A DNA stretch of 62,653 nt, from the NCBI GenBank assembly GCA_950295325.1, contig OX485808.1:38462527-38525179 (forward strand), in the 5' to 3' direction. The position numbers and the translations under genes are program-made. The notes under the pieces are model-generated. The model saw only the letters and a program-made list of their open reading frames with translations, was not told the DNA's origin and made no database searches. This DNA is from Polytrichum commune (Eukaryota > Streptophyta > Polytrichopsida > Polytrichales > Polytrichaceae). Positions 1 through 11,335 of this stretch are shown in pieces. The number at the start of each line of letters is the position of its first letter. The stretch's first letter is position 1.

Positions 1-896
1 TTGAACAAACTGTGAACTGCGTTCACTCAGACTGTGAATGCACGAAACAATTCAATCTCCAATTGACCCACATGACATACCTTCAGAAGCTTGGTTATTG
101 GCGGTTGCACATCAATGCAAGCTACGGAGCGCAGGGGCCGAAACTCATTTCTGTAACTAACCGTCTCCCTCTTCTCTAAAGACCATACCAACTCGTTGTT
201 TATGAATCTACTGTCTGAAATTCCAGTAGCGCCTGGTTGAATGGAGGCACAAGAAAGGGCCAATCGATTGACTAGAATTTCGGACATTGAGGTCCTCAAT
301 TTCCATGGCAAGAGGCAGAGTTGCAGCATCTTCTACATGTATTGGCTTCACTAAACCCCTGCAAAAACCTCTTGAGATTACAAACAATGCACAACCCAGA
401 TGATTCTAGGTCAAATCACAGATGCAGGACTCATCAGCTCGAGAGACACACTTTGAGTGACCTCTGAATTCCTGAATGCACAAAATCTAGGCTGTCGAAC
501 CAACAGAACCCAAAGCCCATCCTCACAAGAGATACACCGAGAACCCACAACGCCAAATGTCTAGATTTCTCGAAGTTTACAACAGCGGCAGCCACAAATT
601 GTAATCAGTACATTCTTATTCTTGGTGGAATTGTGAAGCTCTATGAACACACATGATGCTCAATGAAATGCCATAACCCACAAGCACACATCCGAATTGA
701 GCCAGAAAACTGAGCCATTCAAACTGATTCCATTCAAATTGAGCCAGAAAACAAGCCCAATTGAAATTGAGACAGACAACACATTATATTCAACCCTAAA
801 GTGAATCAGATAACTCCCACAAGCACTCCTCCGAATGCTCCAGGCGACGAGCATTTACACTCAAACTGATTGCGAAACTAAAATTTTATTTCAAAT
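1..896. other. No gene recognised
   Basis: I see no supportable coding region here. Short open frames on both strands lack recognisable motifs. Around 660-800 a short phrase (attgagccagaaaac) recurs twice with small changes, which looks like local duplication. The stretch lies downstream of the minus-strand gene at 897-2258 and may hold its 3' flank or the far part of a transposon. Confidence 0.4.
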
Positions 897-2258
897 TCAA
901 TGCCCACTGCCATGGAAATTGTCCAGGCTAGGGCTCGTCGGAGCATACACAGGATCACACCCCTCTCTCAACCCTAACCCGACGCCCAAGCCTACGGACG
1001 ATCCCCAAACATTCTGAAAATTTGGAGGAAAAAAAGGAAACGGTATTGGGGGGCGGTGAATGTCGACGCCATGCACTCCTGCATCCTGCCCAACGACATC
1101 TTCTCTTGTATCCTGAGAACCTCCGACGAATTCCGACGCCCGCACCGAGAACGGAGCCGTGTCACGGGATTGTCTTGTCTGTCTGCCTGCTCCCTCCGAG
1201 CAACTGCGGGCTGAATCCCCTCCCGTGAAGTCGACAACAGCAGGCGGCTCAAAGCGAACAGAAGCCGGCTCAAAGCGAACGGCAGCAGGCTCGACAACAA
1301 CTGCCGGCTCGACATCATCAGGCGACCTGCACACAAAATCCGCCTTCGACGCTTGAATTCGCCTCTTCACCTTGCTCAGCTCCTCCTCGCGTCGCAACTG
1401 CAGGTACTCTCTGGCCATGTCGCTCATGGCCGAATCATCTGGAATAGAAAAAAGTTGCAGGGCGGCTTGATCCCGCATTACAGCAACTTTCTCGGCATGT
1501 GCAGCTGCCATCTCCGCAGTGGCTTTCGCCTGTGCACGCATTGTGCTCTCCTTCACCCGAGCGCGGTTCAATTCTTCTTTGGCTGCCTTGTTGCCTGTTG
1601 GACGTTGCGGCCGCCGAGAAGCTGGGGCAGCCTCCACCTCGACACACTCCTCTCCGTCGTCATCGACTGTGGTAGGCTCCGACGCGTCTGCTCCCTCCAA
1701 GCTCAGGCGCCTCCTCTTCAGCGGCTGTGGCGGTGGAGTCTTCATCGCTTGACGCACTCGCACCTCGACAGCGGAATCAAACCACCGCGGGATGTCCTTC
1801 AGGATTGTCCAACAATGCAGGTAGAGGAAGCCCTGTTGCTTAGGGTGCTTCACACGGTAGAGCTCCAGCGCTCGTTGAAGAACGTCCTCTAGCGATGCCC
1901 CACTCTCGTTCAAATTCAACACCTGCGAATGCACGGCAACAAATTTCGCAACATCGTGTTTTATCGCCCCCCATTTGGTCTCCAAACTCCTCGCTGGCCT
2001 ATCCTCCCTCCCCTGCGGCTTGTGTTCTTGGTAGTGTCTTGCAATTCGTTCCCAAAACGCACCCGCACGCTGGCCGTTGCCTGCAATCGGGTCCTGCGAT
2101 ACATGCAGGAAGGATCGACAGAGTTGGCGCTCCTCCTCCGAGGAAAAATTCTTCCCCTTTTTTGCCTTGGATACTCCGGTCGTCGCCATCGTGGCAGTTT
2201 GACTCGAGGAAAGGCTTGGGGTAGCGGGCGCAAGGAACACTGCCAACTTGCCGGCCAA
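897..2258 (-). CDS. Myb/SANT-like protein of the NAM-associated / PIF-Harbinger ORF1 type
   Basis: This intronless frame encodes 453 residues. Residues about 35-115 form a trihelix-like Myb/SANT domain: FSSEEERQLCRSFLHVS, then an AFWERIARHY helix, then RPARSLETKWGAIKHDVAKF. The block around residues 140-165 (QGFLYLHCWTILKDIPRWF) matches the second conserved element of plant proteins annotated as No Apical Meristem-associated or 'glutathione S-transferase T3-like'. A basic stretch (LKRRRL) near residue 180 may be a nuclear signal, and an Ala/Glu-rich helix that may be a coiled coil lies near 220-330. The low-complexity tail contains repeated VRFEP-like units. Proteins of this family include the DNA-binding partner encoded by PIF/Harbinger transposons as well as domesticated derivatives. 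I see no Harbinger DDE transposase gene nearby, so this may be a stranded or domesticated copy. An internal Met at residue 24 is an alternative start. Confidence 0.72.
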   Translation of the reverse strand: MAGKLAVFLAPATPSLSSSQTATMATTGVSKAKKGKNFSSEEERQLCRSFLHVSQDPIAGNGQRAGAFWERIARHYQEHKPQGREDRPARSLETKWGAIKHDVAKFVAVHSQVLNLNESGASLEDVLQRALELYRVKHPKQQGFLYLHCWTILKDIPRWFDSAVEVRVRQAMKTPPPQPLKRRRLSLEGADASEPTTVDDDGEECVEVEAAPASRRPQRPTGNKAAKEELNRARVKESTMRAQAKATAEMAAAHAEKVAVMRDQAALQLFSIPDDSAMSDMAREYLQLRREEELSKVKRRIQASKADFVCRSPDDVEPAVVVEPAAVRFEPASVRFEPPAVVDFTGGDSARSCSEGAGRQTRQSRDTAPFSVRASEFVGGSQDTREDVVGQDAGVHGVDIHRPPIPFPFFPPNFQNVWGSSVGLGVGLGLREGCDPVYAPTSPSLDNFHGSGH

Positions 2259-2501
2259 CGGAGGGTCTTTGGCGGGGCCAGGTCCGCTTTATGCGGTGCC
2301 GTGTATGCATTGGAGCCCGTTCAGAGCCGTTGGGAAGCTTCCCGCAGGAGACGCAACGGCCTTGCGGCGTTTCTTGCGTTGCATTGAAGATGCTCTTAGA
2401 TCCTCACCTCACTATCAAATGTAGGGGTTGAATTAAGAAAACTAGCCACTTAAGACCCATCTATCTTACTTCATGGTCTTTGAAGCTAATTGCGGTGCCG
2501 A

Positions 2502-2550
2502 TTCTTCTTCTTCTTCTTCTTCTTCTTCTTCTTCTTCTTCATCATCATCA
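2502..2550. repeat. TTC/ATC trinucleotide microsatellite
   Basis: About 13 tandem TTC units run straight into a short ATC run. This is simple sequence seen directly. Confidence 0.95.
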
Positions 2551-4063
2551 ATTTTTAGATTATTGGACGAATGAAAGACACATGCATAACATTACTCAAC
2601 TGATGAGTTGTGTTTAGCTACCTTGGCTTCAAATTCAGTCTTAAGCAATGGATTCCGACATCCGGAGTCTTCATTTTCAAATTTATTGTTGGGCCATGAA
2701 CACAAATCATCAGTTGAGAAATGTCATGTGAGAGGTTTCAAATTGTTTGTGTGCAAGAATTTCCTTTCATATCAACTTGTCCAACCCTGACATGTCTAAG
2801 CTTACTGGGCATTGAGTTTCCCATACATGGGGAAGTGTGAGAGGATTAAGGCTTTGTAGAGTGAGGGTTTTTAATGCAAAAAGCATAATGAGCATGCCCT
2901 CCAACCAAGCACTAGGAATGCTGTGACAACTGGCTTTGGGGTGGCGGGGTGGGGGGAGGACATTTGCCCATGTGCTAGTGCACATGCTCCTACTAAATAA
3001 AGAATGTTTTGGTATATGTGAGAACGTTTAGTTCCTATATGTGACCACACTTGCCTTGATAATTTCCGTAGCATGAATGCACATGGGTTATAGAATTTTC
3101 ATAGGAAAATGTTTCTATATTGATAATATGGAGTTGTTTAAGAATTTGAAGCATAACGTAACTATATTGATAGAGTTCTAATAACATCTATAACTACTTT
3201 TCTGAAAGCATGCTTTCTCCAAAACTTTGATTTGAATCCTTACCCACAACTAGAATTGAAAGTCTTAGAGCATAGTAAATGATTAAAGTTTCACATACAA
3301 GTTGGAAAAAAAACTCTCCATTTTCACCATATCCGTTAACTGTTTCTTCTAATGATGGATTTTTTGCACATTGTAATTTGCAAAGAAATTGTGCAAATCA
3401 AGTTTGCAACACATTGAAGTTTTGGTCTTTGGAAGTGTCCCCTAGCATTGTTCTATTACAATACAATTCTTTTTAATCACAAGTCAATGGCGTAGAACAT
3501 TTCAATCCCAAAACACATTAAAGATGCTAGTTGTGTGATGATGCCATTTTCATGGTGTTTGGACCTACATAACAATGTAACACAAAATCTTAATAGGTAA
3601 CACTATGCCTATAATATTGTAGAAAATAAACAATACTAAATGATTGACTTTATGAGTATCAAAGCCATACTTATGAATGTTCTACAAATCAACACCATGA
3701 ATATCCACTTCATGTCTACAATTGCACAAAGTCACACCACTGAAATAGGGCTTTCTTTCAAAAGCACCAACACTTTTTGTGTGCGACATTTGTTACTTCA
3801 CCTTTTTCTTTAGAGAGAAGAAAAGTTTTCACTAAAAAATAGAAGTCATTGTGGAGCCACTACATGTCTTCATCCAGGGGCCTAATCAACATGTAGATGC
3901 TTGTATGTTTCAAGAATAGATTAGGTACGTCTTGTTTGATAATTATTTCATTTTGGTTTAAAATAGGTTTGATGGTATGAGGTTCTTTTGAAGCTCGTAG
4001 AAGGGAACTAAGGTTTGAAGGAGGAAGCAAAACTTCATGCCTAAGGGGTTGTACATTGCAAGG
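2551..4063. other. Intergenic, no gene seen
   Basis: AT-rich sequence with only short open frames on either strand and no recognisable motifs. I see no repeats of note before the CACTA-like element begins. Confidence 0.5.
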
Positions 4064-4066
4064 ATT

Positions 4067-5081
4067 CACTACTAGAAAATCATGACCAAATCAACAAAAA
4101 ATCAATAGATCTTTGTCGATCCGGGTACTGCAATGACCGATTTCACTGATTTTTGAATTTTTGTAAAAATCAACAGTTTGCTGCCTATATTTTTGTTGAT
4201 TAAAATAGTACAATGACCAAATCAACAAAACTTTAGTAAATGTGGAATTTTTTGGAATATTCTAGGATCTATTGGAATATTGTAAAATCTTTTTCATTTT
4301 TTGCAATTTATGGACTTGTAAGTGTATGGGTATGGAAATAATTACGAATTCAAAGGTGTGTAAATATTATAAATATTATATTAGTTGATAGTTAATATTA
4401 TACATATTAATATTAATATGTATAATATGTATATAATATATGTAACATGTATGTTTATAATATATATGTAACATATATGTATATAATATATATAACATGT
4501 ATATTTATATTATATATGTATATAATATATTAATATGTATACATTTACAGTAAATATATACAGTAAATATATACAGTATATATTTACTGTAATTATGTAA
4601 TGTATATATTTACTGTAAATATATACATCAAGTAGGTAGTAAAGAGAAAATAGTGGCCTTATTCTAGAAAGGTTTAAAACACTCAATTTATATCATGTGT
4701 GATGTGATGACCTAGTGGTTAAGGCACATGTGTGGGTGTCACTAGGGGTAAGGTTCGATTCCCGTGGCCGACACCTTCGGCCTTGGCCTTGCCATATAGG
4801 TGAGTGGTAGGTAGTCTATACTTGCAGGTGAGGTATAGGTTGAGGGTTACTTGGGAGGGATTAGGAGTTGCAGAATTACTATCCATTCATTTTTTATTTT
4901 TAATGTTATATATATATATATAAATTTAAAAAATAAGTTTTTATAAAAAAATCATTTTGTGATCATATCAACAGAAAAAATCAACAAAATTGTGTTACAT
5001 CATGTCCAGGTCAACGCGTCCTAAGTAACAACCGCGACCAACGCCTTTCTGTTGATCCGGACGCAAAATTTTTCACTAGTG
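4067..5081. mobile_element. Non-autonomous CACTA-like (EnSpm) element
   Basis: The left end reads CACTACTAGAAAAT and the right end, reverse-complemented, CACTAGTGAAAAAT, both diagnostic of CACTA transposons. The triplet ATT flanks both ends (4064-4066 and 5082-5084), matching the 3-bp target duplication of this superfamily. Subterminal phrases such as gaccaaatcaacaaaa repeat near the left end, and related atcaacaaaa and gatccgg phrases occur near the right end. The interior is 1 kb of AT-rich sequence with a TA-rich tract (about 4370-4630) and a tRNA-derived segment. There is no transposase frame, so mobility would need a partner elsewhere. Confidence 0.75.
4700..4880 (+). repeat. tRNA-headed SINE-like segment nested in the CACTA-like element
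   Basis: An A-box-like sequence (tgacctagtggttaagg, from 4708) and a B-box-like sequence (ggttcgattcc, 4752-4762) lie at tRNA-like spacing. They are followed by a non-tRNA body and a T-rich, AT-repeat tail near 4885-4925. The flanks of the tRNA-like part do not pair as an acceptor stem, so I read it as the pol III head of a SINE rather than a tRNA gene. I could not define target duplications. Confidence 0.5.
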
Positions 5082-5698
5082 ATTAGCCATCTTTGGTAGT
5101 GTGGGCAACACCCCAAACCAAAATATTTAAAATTGGCATTCAAGTTCATTGTGAATGACAATCATCATATGGTCAATGAGCTTTGACCACCTCTAGATTT
5201 GGCATATGAACTCCAAATTTTGAAATTAGAATCCTCAGATATGTGTATTCTAAATATATGTAACTGTCTCATCAAATTTCCTCATCTATTATATCATTTA
5301 AATTTAGGAACCAAGATTACCACCAAATACCCCAACTTGGAAACTTAAACTTTGCAACCATTAGTCCTCAAGTTTTGTTGATATGAAAAGAATTTTCTTC
5401 ACATATCATCATAATGGAGTTGGTCTCCACATACAAGTAACCGCACATAAAATACACTAGTGATAGCATATTGAACTGCAACCCTCGACACCAAGGGTGG
5501 TATGAAAGTGTCAAGTTCATTGGAATGCACCATTATCGGCTTTATAGTCAACATTGTTTTGGGGGGGGGGGGAGGGGGGGACGTATATGACCATTTGATG
5601 AGCACAATAATATGAACTTCGATAATAAACAAGATATTCATGTTATGAGTTCCAAAATCATGGCTCATACGGCTTTGATTTGGATTTGCTAACACTAA

Positions 5699-6196
5699 GG
5701 GCCACTTCACACACGAGACCGAGAGCCCGTACCATTCCACTTCAAGCACTCTCATTGGTGGAAAAGGCGGAGCCGGTCCAAGTTCGCTTCACACTGCGCT
5801 TGAGGGACCAATGGAGTATGTAAATGCAAGATGGATGTAAAGTCTACATGGATTCTTACATGGCATCGAATGGATCATGTTTCATGGTCACTTGGGTTAT
5901 TTTCAAAAACCGCCTCTTGGACGTAGGTCTAACACATAACCGGGAGACCATGGCACTCCGAACGCTCACAACCGTTGGTTTATTTTATTTTAATCATGTG
6001 TGAGGACCCGCATGAATATAATTTCATTGAAATAGCATTTGGTTAAGGGCCTGGTCACATATGACTTCACACTACACTTAGGGTCCATGACCATGCCACA
6101 TGATTTTGAAGGTGTCTTGGGACGGCCTTTGGACACTTTCTTTTGGGCTCTCATGATTTCATGGTCATGGCTCTTGGCTCGTGTGTGAAGTGACCC
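5699..6196. mobile_element. MITE with TAA target duplication (PIF/Harbinger-like ends)
   Basis: The left end is GGGCCACTTCACACACGAG and the right end, reverse-complemented, GGGTCACTTCACACACGAG. TAA flanks both sides (5696-5698 and 6197-6199), fitting the TWA preference of PIF/Harbinger elements. The element is 498 bp with no coding capacity. Its right subterminal block (tttcatggtcatggctcttg) also occurs at the right end of the 19-kb interval ending at 31881, tying the two together. Confidence 0.75.
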
Positions 6197-6699
6197 TAAT
6201 TACCGCGTGTTTCATATCCTAGGAGGAAATGGGCGGCTAGTCGGAACGAATAACCATTCAAGACTCGCGTACCTTACGATAGTGTGGATTTGTACGAGAA
6301 ACTCAGATCAACATGCATGTATAAATATACAACTCCCTATATATAATGTTACATGATTTTCGCTGCAATTTTGAATGTAGATTTGTGGAGAATCAATGCA
6401 AAAATTTGGTAGATTGGCGACCCGGGTCCCGTACCGTGCAGACAAATAGGGAATGTGAAGATTCCAGTATTCGATAAACGAATTCTATTATCAGGGTAGT
6501 TATAGTTTATCCCCAATTATGGAACGCACAACTAGAACTAGTATCTATGCTCTCGGTAGATATTGAGAGCAAAGTGTATTCTGTGTCCTGACTCCAGCCC
6601 TGACACTCGCTCGGCTTTCCTTTGCTTTTGAAGTTATGGCGGCGCCACTTGACACGCTCCATTCACAGCCGAGCGAGTGCTGCTGCTGAGTGCTCACCG

Positions 6700-7310
6700 T
6701 CGCTGGATTCATCACAAGATGAGATTCCAACTGCGTCTCCTGGTTCCTCTCAGAAAGATGAGTCACTTCTGATCTGGTCGAAAGGCTAGAAAATTTCAGG
6801 CGGAGCAGAGTTCGTGGACGTGGAGTTTGGTTTATTGTGCATGTGAAGCGGGAGTTATGAATTGGAGTTGAGATTCCAACTGCGTTTCTCGTTTTATTTC
6901 AAAACTTTCAGGTTTTGCATCTAGTCTAAAGGTCGGCAAACAGGCTAGGAAGTTTAAGGCGTAGAAGAGACCGAGGGGGACTCTATTAGTGCTTTGCAGG
7001 TAGCGGGTGAGTGGATTTCTCTTGAGAGATTCCAACTGCGTTCCTCACTTCCTCAAAATTACCGGTGTTTTCTATCTACTCGAAAGGTCTGACGAGGCTA
7101 GGGAATTTCGTGCGTCGAAGAGATCGGGGAAGAATTCTTTTGCGCGCGCTTCGCAGGTAGAGTGTGAGTGTTTGCGGCTGAGGTTCAGTGCCGTTTTTAA
7201 TCCGTCATCTGGTTGAAAGACCAGGAAACTCCAGGCGATGAAGAGATCGAGAAGAAGCTTTTAGTACACGTGGAACTTGAGAGATTGCGGCTGAGATTTC
7301 GACTTCGTCT
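6700..7310 (+). repeat. Degenerate tandem repeats of ~155 bp upstream of the DUF688 gene
   Basis: Four to five diverged units each carry a phrase like gagattccaactgcgt (6722, 6869 and 7025, with a weaker one near 7290). This is followed by a gtcgaaaggctagg-like phrase and by aggcg-agaagagatcgagg. The units lie a few kilobases 5' of the DUF688 coding exons and may sit in promoter or 5' UTR sequence. No coding frame runs through them. Confidence 0.65.
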
Positions 7311-9268
7311 GGTGCATTTGGGAGCTTAAGTTCAGTGCGAAATCGTCGGTACCTGTCATCACACTGTTAGACTTGTACTGGAAACTCCCGTGCCTTGTTT
7401 GTTTGGCGCCCCGGAGAGTTGAATATCCGGACCGATGTGGTGAGATAAGGTGCCATAGCAAGCTTGGAAGCGTTGATTGACGTATCCTACGTTTCTTGGC
7501 CAGCCTTCTGCTGCTTTACGGTCTGCACCAGACTGCCAGTGCTCGCTTTCTTCTGAGCTCTTTCTGTGCATTCTCGTCTCCTTCTTAAAGCATTGGCGGA
7601 AGAGTGGTTCTTGCCTTGGTGTTCCGAGGCTTGATGCTCCGAGGGAGTGCTCACGGGCGGCTCTTCGTGTCCTCGCCGAATTTCTGATTTCCAGCGGTCT
7701 GCATTGGTCTTTTAGTGCTCTAATGCTTCCGATTTAGAGATGTTTCTTCTCCAATTTCTCCTCCCTTAGCTCATGAAGCGTCTGCGGAGGATTGGTCCTT
7801 GCCTTGGCCGATTTTGAAGGTGCGCCTCTATATTCGGGCATTTCGCTCTTCCTAAACTTCCTACTCCTTAAAGATGTCTAAGATTAAGCTGATTCTTGGG
7901 AACTGTCTGCAGTACTGTCCGCGTTCCCCCTGTAAAAGTCGTTTGCCGGAAATCGTTTCCGCCTCCTGACCCTCGCCGCCTCCTTAGCATACGTCTCCTC
8001 CAGACATGTGAAATCTGAGATTTCTTGTTATCGTATGCCTCAGAGGCCTTGCATTAATTCAAGTTCAGCCTCTAGATTGCATCGGTTTCAAGTCCAAACC
8101 AACTTTCGCATGGATATTTAATATGAAGTATCAAAAAGCTGGCCAAGAGGATATTCATCGCGAAGAGACTTTCATTATTTCTGTGTCTACCTGAACTCTT
8201 AAAAGATTCCTAACGGTTCCGGATCAATTGTGCGCATTCTTAAGAATCATAAAAGAGCTTTCAGTCCAGAAGATATGTCCATTGGCATTGATGAAGCACG
8301 TATCTATCTTACAGATCTACATTGGACATGTAGAGGTTCAGCTGAACAGATCATATCTCGCTTGAGATATCTCGCATTTTGGCACACCTGCGTGTTCCTC
8401 TGCCTAAACTTGTCATAACTGTAAATACATTACCACCAGTCATGAAGAAGTTTGTGCACTTGTGTGTGACTGAAACGTATCAAAGTTTAATTATGATACG
8501 AGGTTATTTGTTCCGAATATACACTCTTCATTGTTAGCAAGGACATGACATATGGATAATATGTGACTTGCTGATATTCGAAGGTGTTCATTCACTCCCA
8601 TATAGCGAGGTGAAACTATTTAGTGGTTTTCAAGGCGAGGTCGTGTCGTGAAGGGATAAAGAGGTTATGTACACCATCCTAACGTACAAAATGTGGTGAT
8701 CGGCCTCTGGATTCTAGGGACTTGCCCTTTGTGAGGGTTTGTGGACGTCGAATCAAGAATGGCGTTCATGTGAGAACATACTTGAATTCATCCAGAGAAG
8801 GTTGACAAATGACAGCTGCAAAGGCTCTCAATACAGGCCCTGTTATATAAGCAATGGTTGGAGGGCATGTGGACCAAGTACACTCTTGCGATAGTGGTGT
8901 CGGCCAATGTGGTGAGTTGTGTGTCGGGGGTGAAATGCATCATTGCTTTTGCCTGCCTACGAATGATTTCAAGGTTCTTAGAGAAGATAGTCTCACGAAT
9001 TGATTACAGTGGTGAACTTGAAGCTCCTATTACTGACGCCACGAAGTATATGTATGTCAAAAGAGAGTGGGAGATATATGGAAAGTGGAAGCCATTTAGC
9101 TGGATCTTGTTAGTCATGTGCAGAAGAGTGGACTGGCATCAACATGCAATATGTTTCAGAATCTCGATCTCCTATCAAATTAGAGTTTCTGCTACATTTA
9201 CGAACGAAATGTGCTCCCGAGCTAAGAGTTTAATAGCATGGTCTGTACAAATATCTCCTTACTGACAG
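7311..9268. other. Upstream region of the DUF688 gene, no coding exon assigned
   Basis: This probably holds the promoter, 5' UTR and 5' introns of the next gene. An open frame at 8858-9265 has no recognisable motif and no sensible splice to the DUF688 exons, so I do not call it. I could not identify an upstream coding exon with confidence. Confidence 0.35.
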
Positions 9269-11335
9269 GAATGTTTTCTGAAGCGACAGAATCAACGAGC
9301 GGAAGGAACGTTACTGCAAGTGGGAAATTTGCATTCACCTGGAGCGACTCTGGAAGATTGATCCCTGATGTCAATTCAAGTGATCCTGGACAGCTAGCTT
9401 CACATTCAAACCATAATCCAGGTTTTCAATCTGAGGACATGAATTCTGTCTACTCTGATGCTGGAGATACATTTGCATCACTGTCATTTAGTGACTATAA
9501 TGAAGGTGATGCATCAGTTAGCCCCTATCCAGCGGAACGTTCTGATGAAAACTCTCGAGATTTTATTATGAGGAGGTTCTTGCCGGCAGCACAGGCACTG
9601 ACAACTGAAGCGGCATTACCAGCACCTCCTTCATTGGTGTCAAAGCCTTCTCCATTTGCACATAGGTGAACCTCTTAAAAGTTTTATGAAATGCAATGAG
9701 TATAGTAACTCGCCTAGCCTTTGTATTGATTTTTTCTTCTACACCTGGTGATGCTGGACCCTAGCAGTAAGAGTCTTATAATATGTAGGTGTACGCGTTT
9801 CATTCTTTAGCCAAGGGTACGTCATATCGTAGCGTATCCATAATATGATGGGATCCATTCTGCATTAAGAGATATGAAAGTTGGATTTAACTATAAGAAG
9901 CCGATTCTCGTACGCACACATACTCATCGAAGGATTTAAGAGCGAATTTATTTGTATTGCTTGGGTCTTTGTTCTGTCTCTACCTCAGCTAACTTCTGCT
10001 GTAGAGCGTTCAGTCGAGATTTTTTCGATGATTATATAGTGGTAAAGTTCTTTTGCTACCCTGCATTTAGTGCTGAGAGCCTGAATTGTGCCTACAAATC
10101 TATCAGCTGCCTTTGTACTCAAGGTGTGCAGCTGGGGGTCTAAACTGGCAGGGTTGTTCCAATGTTACCTCGACCAAACAAAAGTCGCTTTGCTCAAGAG
10201 GAGAAACTTGATGAAGTGCAAGACAGTTCAGGTGCCGGTGATGGGGGAGAGAGGGTACTAGGTGGATTTGCTTCTAGACTCGGGAGGATGACTCTGAAGC
10301 ATTTGAAACAAGGCTTCCGAACACCGACGCTAAGCAACAAGAATCCGGTCTCACAGAAGAAGTTGGACGATGAAATTAGTGGTATCGACTCCGAGATAGA
10401 CTTGCTTATATCGGATGACGAGGTGAAATACTTGGTTTTTCCTGCATTTCTTGTCCATGACGGTAATTGCTACCGATGAGCGGGTGGGTTCCTTGTGAAT
10501 TTATAGCCCTGGAGTTATCTTTGGCTGCTCTTGTTCGTCCTTTCTCAAGTGATGTGTGTCCACGATTGACATGTTGCTAGTTTGGTTCTCGAGGCCAGTC
10601 TGAAAGTGCTCGCGAATATATCCTTGTTATGCCGCAAAGAGCTCCCAGTAAAATGTTCTCATTCTGAAGGTACTAACTCTAGTGTGTGCAATCGCATGAC
10701 AGGAGCATTGTGCATCTGAAGAAAGCAACATGAAACCACCTAACAAGCCCAATTCGAACTTGAAGTATCTGGAACAAGAAGATTTCAGTAAAGATCCCGT
10801 GGATATAGGATTTCAGCATGGGAACTCCTTCATGAGCGGCAACTTCAAAAGAACCTCCCATGCCCTGAATAGCCAGGGGTTTTTAGGACTGCCAAAATCC
10901 AACAATCTCAACAGAGAAACTGCACGAGGAGTCGCCATGGATACTTCAAGTGGCCAGAAAATGTACATAAGAAGTCAAGGAAACTATGTGGACTCACACA
11001 TTGTACGAATCAATGAGCATGAGGAAATAGAAGGCTCCAGCCATGGCCCCTCGACGACATCATCTTCTTCGGCGGACTCGCCTAAGGAACAGCTGGTCGG
11101 AGTGGTGGCTCGGAGGAAGGGTCCCATGTTGATGCCTCTTCCATCCTTGAAGTCACCATCCGAGTCATGGTTATGTAATACTCTTCCTCCTGCATCAAAA
11201 TTCTTGGCAGTCAAGAAGATGCCTCAGAAGGCTCTAAGGCGCCATCCAAGCCATCGTCCTGTTCGGCAAATCGACCAGCCACTTCGTGAGGTCAATGCGT
11301 ACGAAAATCGGAGGCCAAGACACCCGACTGCTTAA
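9269..11335 (+). CDS. DUF688 family protein
   Basis: Three exons join cleanly: 9269-9665 (after a CAG acceptor; first ATG 9271), 10152-10422 and 10703-11335. The phases agree at both junctions (2 then 0), giving 432 residues from that ATG. Conserved blocks of the plant DUF688 family are visible: WSDSGRLIPD near residue 30, FIMRRFLPAAQAL near 105, and SLKSPSESWLCNTLPP near 365 in the last exon, close to the family motif LPKSPSESWLSRTLP. The protein is Ser/Pro/basic-rich, with no membrane segment or signal peptide and no enzymatic motif. The biochemical role of the family is not known to me. An upstream exon carrying the family's usual N-terminus may exist but I could not place it, so 9271 may be an internal Met. 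Confidence 0.78.

Noticed and set aside
1353-1892. 179-residue plus-strand ORF
   Set aside because: Antisense shadow of the Myb/SANT-like gene, which has clear domain motifs on the minus strand.
4700-4775. Functional tRNA gene
   Set aside because: A-box and B-box are present, but no 7-bp acceptor stem or proper anticodon arm can be formed; better explained as a SINE head.
8858-9265. 135-residue ORF upstream of the DUF688 exons
   Set aside because: No similarity to the DUF688 N-terminus, no motif, and no phase-compatible splice that I could support.
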